Assembly: GCF_006542355.1 (NCBI RefSeq)
Contig: NZ_CP038141.1
Coordinates: forward strand, 715,001-779,000
Length of the DNA: 64,000 bases
Reading direction: 5' to 3'
Source: Swingsia samuiensis
Lineage (GTDB): Bacteria > Pseudomonadota > Alphaproteobacteria > Acetobacterales > Acetobacteraceae
The notes below the pieces were generated by a model. It was not told the origin of the DNA, ran no database searches, and saw nothing but the letters and a program-made list of their open reading frames with translations. Position numbers and translations under genes: made by a program. This document shows, piece after piece, positions 20,234 to 28,735 of this stretch; position 1 is the first letter of the stretch; every line of letters begins with the position of its first letter.

Positions 20234-22858
20234 TCAGTACAGCCCACCTACACCGATGTCACCCTCTGATGCACTACTTTTCTGAGATTGTGTTCCATTA
20301 GCATCAGTAGAGTGTTCACTCTCTGATCCTGATGCAGCACTTCCCATCTCACTCTCAGAATCAGAAATTACAGCGTCTGCTCCCGTATCAGATGCTGTCA
20401 GAGCTTCTGTTCCAGCCCCAAACCCATGCAATGCAACAGATGCCCCAGGAACCTGATCCGTCTTAAACCCATCAACAGCCGATATACGCCCAGTATTATA
20501 AGACGCTAACGTAATACCGTCTGGAACTCGGAAATCGAGCTTAGGTCGGTTTTCAAAGGCCGCCTTCATGATACGGTTCCAAATAGGTGCAGCAATTCGC
20601 CCACCATCTGCATTGCGCCCTAAACTTTCTGGCGTATCAAATCCAACCCAAACGACAGTCACCAAATCTGGAGAAAAACCAGCGAACCATGCATCATGAA
20701 AATCCTGACTGGTTCCTGTCTTGCCAGCAATCGGCCGATCAATCCCAACACCCGCTGCACGTCCCGTTCCACGCGCAATTACATCTTTCATCATTTGAAT
20801 AATCTGGAACGAACTTTCCTCACTCGCCAAAGTCGGACGGTTATCCAAAAGAGAAGGTACATTCACATTATCTGCCGGCACAGGAGCCACAGTCTGTGGT
20901 TGATCAGGAGAAGATGGCGCTACCCCTTTAGGCGCTGCTGTCTGATCTGCTGGCACAGCAACGCCCGCAGCAGGCTGCACGGCTGTGCCTAATGTTAAGT
21001 TAGAAGCCTGCCAAACCAAATTCCCTTGCCGATCCTGAATATCATCAATGAGAGAAGGTGTTACAATATGGCCGCCATTTGCAATGGTTGCGTATGCTGC
21101 TGCCTCTTTAATAATAGTCGTCTCAACCGCACCAAGAGCCGCCGGCAAAACATGCGGCATCTGATCCACTAATCCAGCCTTAATGGCGGTATCTGCAACC
21201 GCTTTCATTCCGAGGTGGGCCGCAACACGAATCGTAACAAGGTTACGACTTTCTCTTAACGCATCATGTAAGGTTGTGGGACCCCAGTTATCGTGTTCAT
21301 AGTTTTGAGGATGCCAATCACCATAGGAAATAGGTGAGTCATCAAATTTCTCTGACGGTGAAATCCCCTTTTCCATCGCGGCTAGATAAACAAATGGTTT
21401 AAAAGAGGACCCAGGCTGCCTCATAGCTTGTGTCGTTCTGTTAAACTGGCTTTCATGGAAAGACCAACCACCGACCATCGCCAATACACGGCCTGTGCGC
21501 ACATCCATAGTAATCGCCGCCCCCTCAACATGAGGGATTTGTCGCAACATCACAGAGCCTGTGCTTTGGGGTTCAATCATGATGATGTCCCCCGCCCGAA
21601 GCGCTGCTCTACGCCGCGCCCAAGCCACATCACTACTTGCTAATGTTCCTTTTTTTGAAACGCCATCTTCCAGCCACCCAACTTGTCTGCCTCCGGGAAG
21701 AACAATAGCAAGTCGCCATTCACGCAACATCCCCGCTGGAGAAGTCACAGCCTTAAGCGCCTGCTCCCAGCCTACTGAAGAAACATCATCAAGGTGTTTT
21801 ACCGGGCCGCGCCAACCACTTCTACTTCGATCATAGTTCATCAAGCCTTCGCGCAAAATACGCGTTTCTTTTTTCTGTAAATCAGGTTCAAGGCTGGTAT
21901 GAACCTCTAATCCACCTTGAAGGGCCTTAACTTCTCCATACTGCGAAATTAATTGACGCCGCACCTCTGCTCCAAACCACTCCGTTTCTGGCAACGGCCC
22001 AAAACGTAACTTCTTTTGAGGAACAAGAGGCTCACTCTTATCCTGCTGAGCCTGCTCTTGAGTAATGACACCATTTTCGGCCATCAGCTGCAGAACAAGG
22101 TTCCGGCGCATTAAAGCCATTTTCGGGTGTAAAAAAGGATTATAATTTGTAGGCGATTTAGGAAGTGCGGCTAGAGAAGCGGCTTCCGCATCATCTAATT
22201 GGTCTATAGGTTTATTAAAATACGTTTGAGCAGCCGCGGCTACTCCGAATGCTCCATTTCCTAAATAAATTCCATTAAGGTATATTTCTAATATTTTATC
22301 TTTTGATAAAACCTGCTCCATTTTTTCGGCTAAAAGAGCTTCTTTTATTTTTCGATCAAACGATAAAACATTACTATTAAGCAACATCACCTTGGCAACT
22401 TGCTGAGTAATGGTCGATGCGCCTAAGGGACGACGGCCGTGCCGTGCAAAAACATCAGTAACAGCAGCACGTGCGATGGCCAGAACATCAACACCGCCGT
22501 GCGTGTAAAAATTATGATCTTCCGTTGCGATAAAAGCTTTTTTGACTTTATCTGGAATCGCATCAATAGGAACAAAAATACGACGTTCATTCGCAAGCTG
22601 AGCCATCAACTGATCATCAGACGTATAAATACGACTTACGGTTGGTGGTTGGTATGCACGCAAGCTGTCAATACTTGGCAGATCAGACTGGAACTTGGCG
22701 TAGGTGGCCCATATAAGCACACCTCCCCCAGTTACCCCAAGCAAACCAATCCCTGCAAAAACAGCAATGATCTGCCGAAAACGACGAAAACGAGGCCCAC
22801 GAGGAGAACTTGCTCTGGGAGCCATTGGATTACGAGAACTAGAATAACGTCGCGTCAT
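20234..22858 (-). CDS. mrcA: Penicillin-binding protein 1A (bifunctional peptidoglycan synthase)
   Basis: A class A PBP anchored in the inner membrane that polymerises and cross-links peptidoglycan. 874 residues: a short basic cytoplasmic tail, a membrane helix (about 30-52), and a GT51 transglycosylase domain with ATEDHNFYTHGGVD and GASTITQQVAK. An OB-like linker and a transpeptidase domain follow, with the active serine in PGSSFKPFVY, the SRN motif (RESRNLVTIR) and KTGTS near residue 710. The last 80 residues are a Ser/Asp/Glu-rich tail without a known domain. It is upstream of prfB on the same strand with a 36-base gap. Confidence 0.95.
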   Translation of the reverse strand: MTRRYSSSRNPMAPRASSPRGPRFRRFRQIIAVFAGIGLLGVTGGGVLIWATYAKFQSDLPSIDSLRAYQPPTVSRIYTSDDQLMAQLANERRIFVPIDAIPDKVKKAFIATEDHNFYTHGGVDVLAIARAAVTDVFARHGRRPLGASTITQQVAKVMLLNSNVLSFDRKIKEALLAEKMEQVLSKDKILEIYLNGIYLGNGAFGVAAAAQTYFNKPIDQLDDAEAASLAALPKSPTNYNPFLHPKMALMRRNLVLQLMAENGVITQEQAQQDKSEPLVPQKKLRFGPLPETEWFGAEVRRQLISQYGEVKALQGGLEVHTSLEPDLQKKETRILREGLMNYDRSRSGWRGPVKHLDDVSSVGWEQALKAVTSPAGMLREWRLAIVLPGGRQVGWLEDGVSKKGTLASSDVAWARRRAALRAGDIIMIEPQSTGSVMLRQIPHVEGAAITMDVRTGRVLAMVGGWSFHESQFNRTTQAMRQPGSSFKPFVYLAAMEKGISPSEKFDDSPISYGDWHPQNYEHDNWGPTTLHDALRESRNLVTIRVAAHLGMKAVADTAIKAGLVDQMPHVLPAALGAVETTIIKEAAAYATIANGGHIVTPSLIDDIQDRQGNLVWQASNLTLGTAVQPAAGVAVPADQTAAPKGVAPSSPDQPQTVAPVPADNVNVPSLLDNRPTLASEESSFQIIQMMKDVIARGTGRAAGVGIDRPIAGKTGTSQDFHDAWFAGFSPDLVTVVWVGFDTPESLGRNADGGRIAAPIWNRIMKAAFENRPKLDFRVPDGITLASYNTGRISAVDGFKTDQVPGASVALHGFGAGTEALTASDTGADAVISDSESEMGSAASGSESEHSTDANGTQSQKSSASEGDIGVGGLY

Positions 22859-22996
22859 AGGATCCGCATAGCATTGAAGTATTCCTTTCGTCGCCCCATA
22901 AAGACAACAATATTTTTATAGCAGCATCTCTCGGACAGCGATAACCCAAAAACACCATCAAAGTTCGGTTTAATTTCACACAGCGATCTTGCAAGA

Positions 22997-24067
22997 CTAG
23001 CTAAACAAACGCCCCATCATCTTAGCCGTATAATCAACAACAGGAACGATGCGCCCATAATTTAAACGTGTTGGCCCGATAACACCTAAAGCCCCCACGA
23101 TCTTCTGGGCTTCGTTGCGAGCAGGTGCAACAATCATGGACAAACCTGACATACCAAACAACCCACTTTCACGCCCAACATAAATGCGCACCCCTTCAGA
23201 CTCTTCTGTAAGCTGTAAAAGCTGCAACATCATTTCTTGTGTTTCTAACTGCTCAAAAAGCATTTGTATGGCCGTCAAACGCTCAATTTCTGTAATATCG
23301 GATAAGAGATTCCCCTGCCCTCGAACAAATAACGTGCCCGCTTGCGCATCCCATGTGGCCAGACCTCGTTCGATCACATGGGCGGCCAACACATCAATTT
23401 CATGACGATTCTCTTCCAACTCACCACCGATCCGCTCCCTCAAAGAGGCTAGCGTCAAATCACCTAAACGCGCATTGAGATAATTCCCCGCCTCTATAAG
23501 AGCAGAAGGTGGAACGCCGATAGGCAGTTCAATAATACGATTTTCAACTTGCCCATTTGAGCTAACAAGAATAACCAAACCACGATTAGCCCCCAACAGA
23601 ACAAACTCAATATGCTTAAGTGTTGCTTCAAACTTGGGGGCCAAAACCAGACCAGCTGCAGATGATAAGCTCGATAATACAGACGAAACCTCAGCAAAAG
23701 TCTCCTTATATGACCGTCCATGCACATCTAAGCGTGTATTAATATGTTCTTTGTCTTCTTCTTTTAATGAGCCAAATTGAAGCAACCCATCGACAAAAAG
23801 CTTTAATCCTTTTTCCGTCGGCAAACGACCAGCAGACACATGGGGACTAAACAACAGTCCAGCACGCGCCAAATCTGCCATAACGTTCCTTATCGTTGCG
23901 GAAGATAATGCTGGTTGCAAACGCTGTGATACGGTCTGACTTCCGACCGGCTCGCCTGTTTCAACATATTCTTCTACTATTTCTCTTAAAATCGCGGCCT
24001 CACGTTCCCTTAGCCCACTTAAGAACGATGATTTTTTACCAAAAAAATATGAATCAGATTTATTCAT
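22997..24067 (-). CDS. hrcA: Heat-inducible transcription repressor HrcA
   Basis: HrcA represses chaperone genes through CIRCE operators in many bacteria. The 356 residues include a winged-helix N-terminus (LREREAAILREIVEEYVETGEPVGSQTV ... LSSATIRNVMADL ... SAGRLPTEKGLKLFVD) and the GAF-like C-terminal domain ending LNYGRIVPVVDYTAKMMG. It is head-to-head with rdgB, as in many alphaproteobacteria, but grpE/dnaK do not follow here. No CIRCE element was seen in its own upstream region. Confidence 0.96.
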   Translation of the reverse strand: MNKSDSYFFGKKSSFLSGLREREAAILREIVEEYVETGEPVGSQTVSQRLQPALSSATIRNVMADLARAGLLFSPHVSAGRLPTEKGLKLFVDGLLQFGSLKEEDKEHINTRLDVHGRSYKETFAEVSSVLSSLSSAAGLVLAPKFEATLKHIEFVLLGANRGLVILVSSNGQVENRIIELPIGVPPSALIEAGNYLNARLGDLTLASLRERIGGELEENRHEIDVLAAHVIERGLATWDAQAGTLFVRGQGNLLSDITEIERLTAIQMLFEQLETQEMMLQLLQLTEESEGVRIYVGRESGLFGMSGLSMIVAPARNEAQKIVGALGVIGPTRLNYGRIVPVVDYTAKMMGRLFS

Positions 24068-24241
24068 AATTGATCACATTCCTAGCAAAAAACAGCCGTC
24101 AAACGAGAGTAGAACATGTTCCACCACAAGATCACATAGCATGCTGCTACAAAATAAAAACCATCATACATTGTAAGATAAGCAGCCGTCATGTTTAATC
24201 CTATGAATACATTTCAATTTCTATCTTACTTAAGAGTCACT

Positions 24242-24841
24242 ATGAAACGCTTGAAGCCTGGATCTAAAATCGTTCTTGCTAGCCACAATTCCGGAAAATT
24301 ACGTGAATTTTCTATGCTATTTGCAGATAAAGATATTCAGGTTATTTCTGCTGCAGAACTCAAGCTTCCTGAACCTGAAGAAACAGAAAATACCTTTGTA
24401 GGAAATGCCACTATCAAAGCAAAAGCAGCTGCTGCAGCCTCTGGTTTACCGGCTTTAGCAGATGACTCCGGGTTTTGTGTCGAGGCTTTAAGTGGACAAC
24501 CCGGTGTTTATTCCGCTCGGTGGGGTGGCCCGACAAAAGATATGAATGTTGCGATGCAACGTGTGCATACCGAGATGGGAAATACAGATAATTATTCGGC
24601 TTCTTTTATTGCCGCATTATGTCTTGCATGGCCGGATGGAGAAACCCAATCCGTCGTAGGGGAATGTCATGGCCAAACGGTATGGCCTCCACGTGGCGAG
24701 CATGGACATGGCTATGACCCAATTTTTGTTCCAGATGGAGAAACCCGCACTTTTGCAGAAATGCCTGAGCATGAAAAAAATAAAATGAGCCATAGAGCAA
24801 AAGCTTTAGAGCTTTTTATGAAAGAATGTGTCGAAAAATAA
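24242..24841 (+). CDS. rdgB: XTP/dITP diphosphatase (RdgB/HAM1 family)
   Basis: This enzyme hydrolyses non-canonical purine triphosphates (dITP, XTP) and so cleans the nucleotide pool. About 199 residues from the ATG at 24242; a longer frame from 24191 adds 17 unconserved residues. Motifs in order: IVLASHNSGKLREF, FVGNATIKAKAAA, LADDSGFCVEAL, GVYSARWGG, GHGYDPIFVPDG and the C-terminal KNKMSHRAKAL. It is divergent from hrcA. Confidence 0.95.
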   Translation: MKRLKPGSKIVLASHNSGKLREFSMLFADKDIQVISAAELKLPEPEETENTFVGNATIKAKAAAAASGLPALADDSGFCVEALSGQPGVYSARWGGPTKDMNVAMQRVHTEMGNTDNYSASFIAALCLAWPDGETQSVVGECHGQTVWPPRGEHGHGYDPIFVPDGETRTFAEMPEHEKNKMSHRAKALELFMKECVEK

Positions 24842-24875
24842 ATAGAACAAATATTCATATAAGGCCTAATTAATA

Positions 24876-27275
24876 ATGATAAATACAAAATATAAAAAGA
24901 TATCTTCACTCGACTTTGGAGGCGTTCTTAAGAAATCAATCCATATAGTTCTTCTTATTATATTACTAGGTGTGGTAGGATTTTCTGTTAATACGGCTTT
25001 AGCAGATTCAACATCTTCCCTTGATACTCCGCTTACTAAACAGGAAGCCCAAAAGCTTCTTACCATTCTTAATGACCCCAAAGAACGAGAAGCTTTTTCT
25101 CATACTCTCTCTTTAATGGCGCGCGCTGCTCCCTCGAACAATCATACCGCATTAAAAAACAAAACAGATATCCATAATGGTCTAGAGAGCTTACATGCTC
25201 AGTCTTTAAGTTATTTCCATAATTTCTTGGGTCTATTTATCGATCTAAGATTTTTGATGTATGAAATACACGATCAATTCAGCAGTCAAAATGCCCGAAA
25301 AATTATTTATACTACAACACTACTCTCTATCATATTTGTTGCACTCGGATTAGGGATTGAACACCTCACCACTTTTATTTTGAAAAACCCGATCCAACGT
25401 ATTTCTCTGCGGGTCGATGAAAAAGAAAAAACACACGATCGATATATTCAAAAAAAAGAAGAGCAAAACTCTCCACCACCTTCCCCTGAGGACATTTCTG
25501 ATAAAACAACAGCTACACGCACAACAGATCAAAAAAGGCGCGTAGAGACTTTACGGTTCCTTGCGCGTGTTCCTTATGCATTCATCCTTTTTCTTCTCAA
25601 AATATTTCCTGTAGGCGTTTTTTTCTTACTTGTTACATTATCTACTCTTCTTTTTCCCTTTCTATCAGACTCAAAAGCCGGTTCCATTATTATGACACTA
25701 GCCAGTTGCTATGCTGGTGCACGGTGTTTATATTTTGCTATTGAAACGATCTTTTCGCCTCACAACCCTAATATTAGACTTATCCCTACGACAAACCTTA
25801 TTGCAGCACGTTTTACGCGATGGCTGGGCTGCCTTATCCTCGCCCCTACCCTTATTATTTGTTTTATAAATTTAAATACTCAACTGAATATATCCTCCCG
25901 TGCTTTAGATGCACTTATTCGGGCGATCGTCCTTATTGAACATATTCTTATCGCTCTCTTCATTTGGCGCATGCGGCACGTTGTAAGTAACGCGTTAACG
26001 CCTACTGCTGCAGGTAAATCTAAAAAATTATGGTCCTTTTTTGCCACCATTGCCAAAGCATGGTGGATACCGGCCATGTTTATCGACATCTCTTTATGGA
26101 TTGTCTGGGCAGCGCACTTATCTGGGGGATATCACTGGATTCTAACAACGACAGGCATTACGGTCGCTATTCTTATCGTTTCACGTATCGTAGCCGTGCT
26201 CGCATACGGTCTACAAGACCGCTTTTTCCGACTCAATCCAGCTCTAAACGAACGTTTCCCAGACCTTCAAAAAAGAGCTGACCATTATTACCCTCTTGCA
26301 CATGCAACACTAACTGGAATTATTGTCTTTCTAACCATTATATCCATTGTTGAGGCATGGGGCTTCCCAATATTTGGCTTTTTCTTAAAGAACTCACTTG
26401 GTCAACATATTTCAAATACCGGGGTCATTACAATCGTATCCATTATTATAGCTATATTAATATGGGAAACTATCAACATTATTTTAATAAACCAAATTAA
26501 TCACTTCCAGAATGCTGGTTTTAGTTCTCGTGCAACACGCCTCAAAACAATCCTCCCTATTATCCGGACTGTTTTTCTCATCATCATTATCGTGACTGTT
26601 ATCGTAACCATCTTAGCTCAAATCGGCATCAATATTACTCCCCTCCTTACTGGTGCAGGAATTATGGGAGCCGCTATTGCTTTTGGTTCACAAAGCCTTG
26701 TTAAAGACTTTATCACAGGCTTTTTCATGCTTGTTGAAGATGCCATACAAGTGGGCGATTGGGTAACGACCGGAGGGGTATCAGGTATTGTTGAAAACCT
26801 TTCGATCCGTACTGTCAAAATAAGAGATACAGATGGTGACCTTCACATTATCCCATTTTCTTCAGTCACTTCCATTGCGAATACAGCCCGCGGCTATAAT
26901 AAAATCATCATCAAACAACAGCTGGATCTTTCAGAAGACTTTAGCCGTGTCGTTTCTATTATGACAAAAGTTGTAAAAGATATGCGCGCCGACGATGTTT
27001 TCGGTCCTCTGATCTTGTCAGATTATAATGATCTTGGAGTTGATAAAACCGATAGCAGCGGCGCAACATTACGCGGTGAGATATGGACAACCCCCATGAT
27101 GAAATGGAAGGTTCAAAGAGAGTTCTACAAAAGAATTGCTAATCTATTCGCTGCCGAGAAAATTAAATTTTACACCGGAACGTCTTATTTCACGACACCA
27201 CCCGGAAGCCCGATGCAAGTCAAATCAATTCAAATCGCGAATGATGTAACACCAACTACACCACAAGATTCGTAA
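24876..27275 (+). CDS. Large MscS-family mechanosensitive ion channel
   Basis: A multi-pass inner-membrane protein of 799 residues. It has a signal-like first helix, a periplasmic stretch and many membrane helices. The conserved MscS core near residues 580-770 shows the pore-lining Gly/Ala helix GIMGAAIAFGSQSLVKDFITGFFML, then VEDAIQVGDWV and GIVENLSIRTVKIRDTDGDLHIIPFSSV. The size and extra N-terminal helices resemble the YbiO/MscM class rather than small MscS. Its role is probably relief of osmotic pressure. It follows rdgB by 34 bases and is closed by a terminator hairpin. Confidence 0.9.
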   Translation: MINTKYKKISSLDFGGVLKKSIHIVLLIILLGVVGFSVNTALADSTSSLDTPLTKQEAQKLLTILNDPKEREAFSHTLSLMARAAPSNNHTALKNKTDIHNGLESLHAQSLSYFHNFLGLFIDLRFLMYEIHDQFSSQNARKIIYTTTLLSIIFVALGLGIEHLTTFILKNPIQRISLRVDEKEKTHDRYIQKKEEQNSPPPSPEDISDKTTATRTTDQKRRVETLRFLARVPYAFILFLLKIFPVGVFFLLVTLSTLLFPFLSDSKAGSIIMTLASCYAGARCLYFAIETIFSPHNPNIRLIPTTNLIAARFTRWLGCLILAPTLIICFINLNTQLNISSRALDALIRAIVLIEHILIALFIWRMRHVVSNALTPTAAGKSKKLWSFFATIAKAWWIPAMFIDISLWIVWAAHLSGGYHWILTTTGITVAILIVSRIVAVLAYGLQDRFFRLNPALNERFPDLQKRADHYYPLAHATLTGIIVFLTIISIVEAWGFPIFGFFLKNSLGQHISNTGVITIVSIIIAILIWETINIILINQINHFQNAGFSSRATRLKTILPIIRTVFLIIIIVTVIVTILAQIGINITPLLTGAGIMGAAIAFGSQSLVKDFITGFFMLVEDAIQVGDWVTTGGVSGIVENLSIRTVKIRDTDGDLHIIPFSSVTSIANTARGYNKIIIKQQLDLSEDFSRVVSIMTKVVKDMRADDVFGPLILSDYNDLGVDKTDSSGATLRGEIWTTPMMKWKVQREFYKRIANLFAAEKIKFYTGTSYFTTPPGSPMQVKSIQIANDVTPTTPQDS

Positions 27276-27284
27276 TAACAAACC

Positions 27285-27324
27285 TTATTAACACTCCTTA
27301 ATTTATTAGAGGGAGTGTTAATAA
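27285..27324 (+). terminator. Terminator hairpin after the MscS gene
   Basis: Thirteen-base perfect arms TTATTAACACTCC and GGAGTGTTAATAA with a 14-base loop. It separates the channel gene from the peptide-export locus. Confidence 0.75.
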
Positions 27325-27382
27325 TATTAAAACAAATTATATTTCTAAATAAACCATTCTTTATTTGAAAATAAACATTAGC

Positions 27383-27414
27383 ATAATAATCCTTATTACA
27401 TTATAGATTATTAT
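27383..27414 (+). promoter_or_regulatory. Inverted repeat just upstream of the adaptor gene
   Basis: ATAATAATC (27383-27391) and GATTATTAT (27406-27414) are perfect 9-base arms separated by 14 bases, ending 3 bases before the ATG at 27418. There is no recognisable ribosome site in front of that ATG. The dyad could be an operator or sequester the start; this is inference. Confidence 0.35.
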
Positions 27415-27417
27415 ATT

Positions 27418-28719
27418 ATGAGTTCACTCTTCCGTCGCGAAGCTTTAGAAGCGCGCCAAATTAGTTGGTTAGGCAACGTCCAAATTAGCCAGCCATTACC
27501 TGTACGTATTGTTTCAGGCTTTTGTATTGTCTTAGTCATTGCCTCAGCCTTGCTCGTTATATTTTGCAACTATACACGACGGGTACACGCCACCGGACAA
27601 GTCATGCCTGAAAGTGGCCTTCTAACCATCAGCGCCACTCAACCCGGAACCATTACTGCAATCAAAGCCAAAGAAGGGCAGCATGTCCATCGAGGCGATA
27701 TACTCTTTATTGAAGATCTCGACATTATTTCTTCTAATGGATCTACACAAAAACAAGTTCTGAACGATTTATTAAGGCAAAAAGAACTCCTACAAAACCA
27801 ACGTGAGCTCCGGGAAAAATCTGCCCCCCTCGAGAAACAGGCACTTTTAAACCAAGTGCAGTTTCTCAACCAACAACACACGGAGATTAATGCTCAAATT
27901 ATATCGGATAACAAAGTTCTACCATTAGTCGAGCAAGCCCTGAACAAAATGTATATGGCGCAAAGCAGCCACCTTATTACAGAAGAGCAATTCCAAAGTC
28001 AGTTATCAACCTACGCACAGCTTCTCTCAACACATTCTCAAACACTACAGTCCCAAACAACAACTGAAGGTAAACTCTCTGACATTGTTTCCAAAATAAC
28101 ACGCTTTAATTCTGACCTTACTCATGATCTTAATGATCTTGATAAACAAATTGCCTCAGTCGACCAGCAAATAGCCGAGAATGAAGGCCGCCAAAGTAAC
28201 ATTATTCTTGCGCCAGAAGATGGCACTCTCACCAGCCTGCGTGGATATTTAGGGCAGCAAGTGAGTGCTAATACACCCTTAATCACTTTATTACCCAATA
28301 ATGATAAATTACAGGTAGAGCTTTATGTGAATAGTTCTTCCATTGGTTTTCTAAAAGTCAATCAACCTGTACTTCTTCGCTATGATGCCTTCCCTTACCA
28401 AAAATTTGGTTTACAACATGGCCATATTATTGAAATCACCCACGCTCCTGTAACATCAGATACTGTCGCAAATAGAGCAGCCGCGTCTGCGCCCCAAGGA
28501 AAGCAAGGGATACCCTCTACGTCTGGTCAGGATATTTACCGCATCCGCGTTCTTCCAGACCGCTCCTATATTCAGACCTATTCCGAAAAACACCCTCTAG
28601 AGGCCGGAATGACAGTCTCCGCAGATATTGCAACGGATAGACGCCCCCTCTGGCAATGGATCCTCGATCCAGTCATCAGCATCAAAAACACAATCTCCAC
28701 AACAACAATTGGCCCATAA
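27418..28719 (+). CDS. HlyD-family periplasmic adaptor of a peptide/bacteriocin exporter
   Basis: A membrane-fusion protein linking an inner-membrane ABC exporter to an outer-membrane channel. 433 residues: a cytoplasmic N-terminus with LFRREALEARQISWLG, a form typical of CvaA-like adaptors, and one membrane helix (about 31-52). A lipoyl half-motif follows (VHATGQVMPESGLLTISAT ... GTITAIKAKEGQHVHRGD), then a long coiled-coil hairpin (about 95-255) and the second lipoyl half (NIILAPEDGTLTSLRGYLGQ). It is followed directly by the C39 ABC transporter, 16 bases to its likely start. No TolC gene is nearby. Confidence 0.92.
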   Translation: MSSLFRREALEARQISWLGNVQISQPLPVRIVSGFCIVLVIASALLVIFCNYTRRVHATGQVMPESGLLTISATQPGTITAIKAKEGQHVHRGDILFIEDLDIISSNGSTQKQVLNDLLRQKELLQNQRELREKSAPLEKQALLNQVQFLNQQHTEINAQIISDNKVLPLVEQALNKMYMAQSSHLITEEQFQSQLSTYAQLLSTHSQTLQSQTTTEGKLSDIVSKITRFNSDLTHDLNDLDKQIASVDQQIAENEGRQSNIILAPEDGTLTSLRGYLGQQVSANTPLITLLPNNDKLQVELYVNSSSIGFLKVNQPVLLRYDAFPYQKFGLQHGHIIEITHAPVTSDTVANRAAASAPQGKQGIPSTSGQDIYRIRVLPDRSYIQTYSEKHPLEAGMTVSADIATDRRPLWQWILDPVISIKNTISTTTIGP

Positions 28720-28735
28720 GAGCAAAGATAGAAAT

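Noticed and set aside
22439-22921. Open frame of 160 codons on the plus strand
   Set aside because: It lies opposite the PBP1A gene, whose motifs are complete; the plus-strand frame has no recognisable domain and is a shadow.
25350-25532. Cysteine/arginine-rich 60-codon minus-strand frame
   Set aside because: Antisense to the MscS-type gene, with no ribosome site; a composition artefact.
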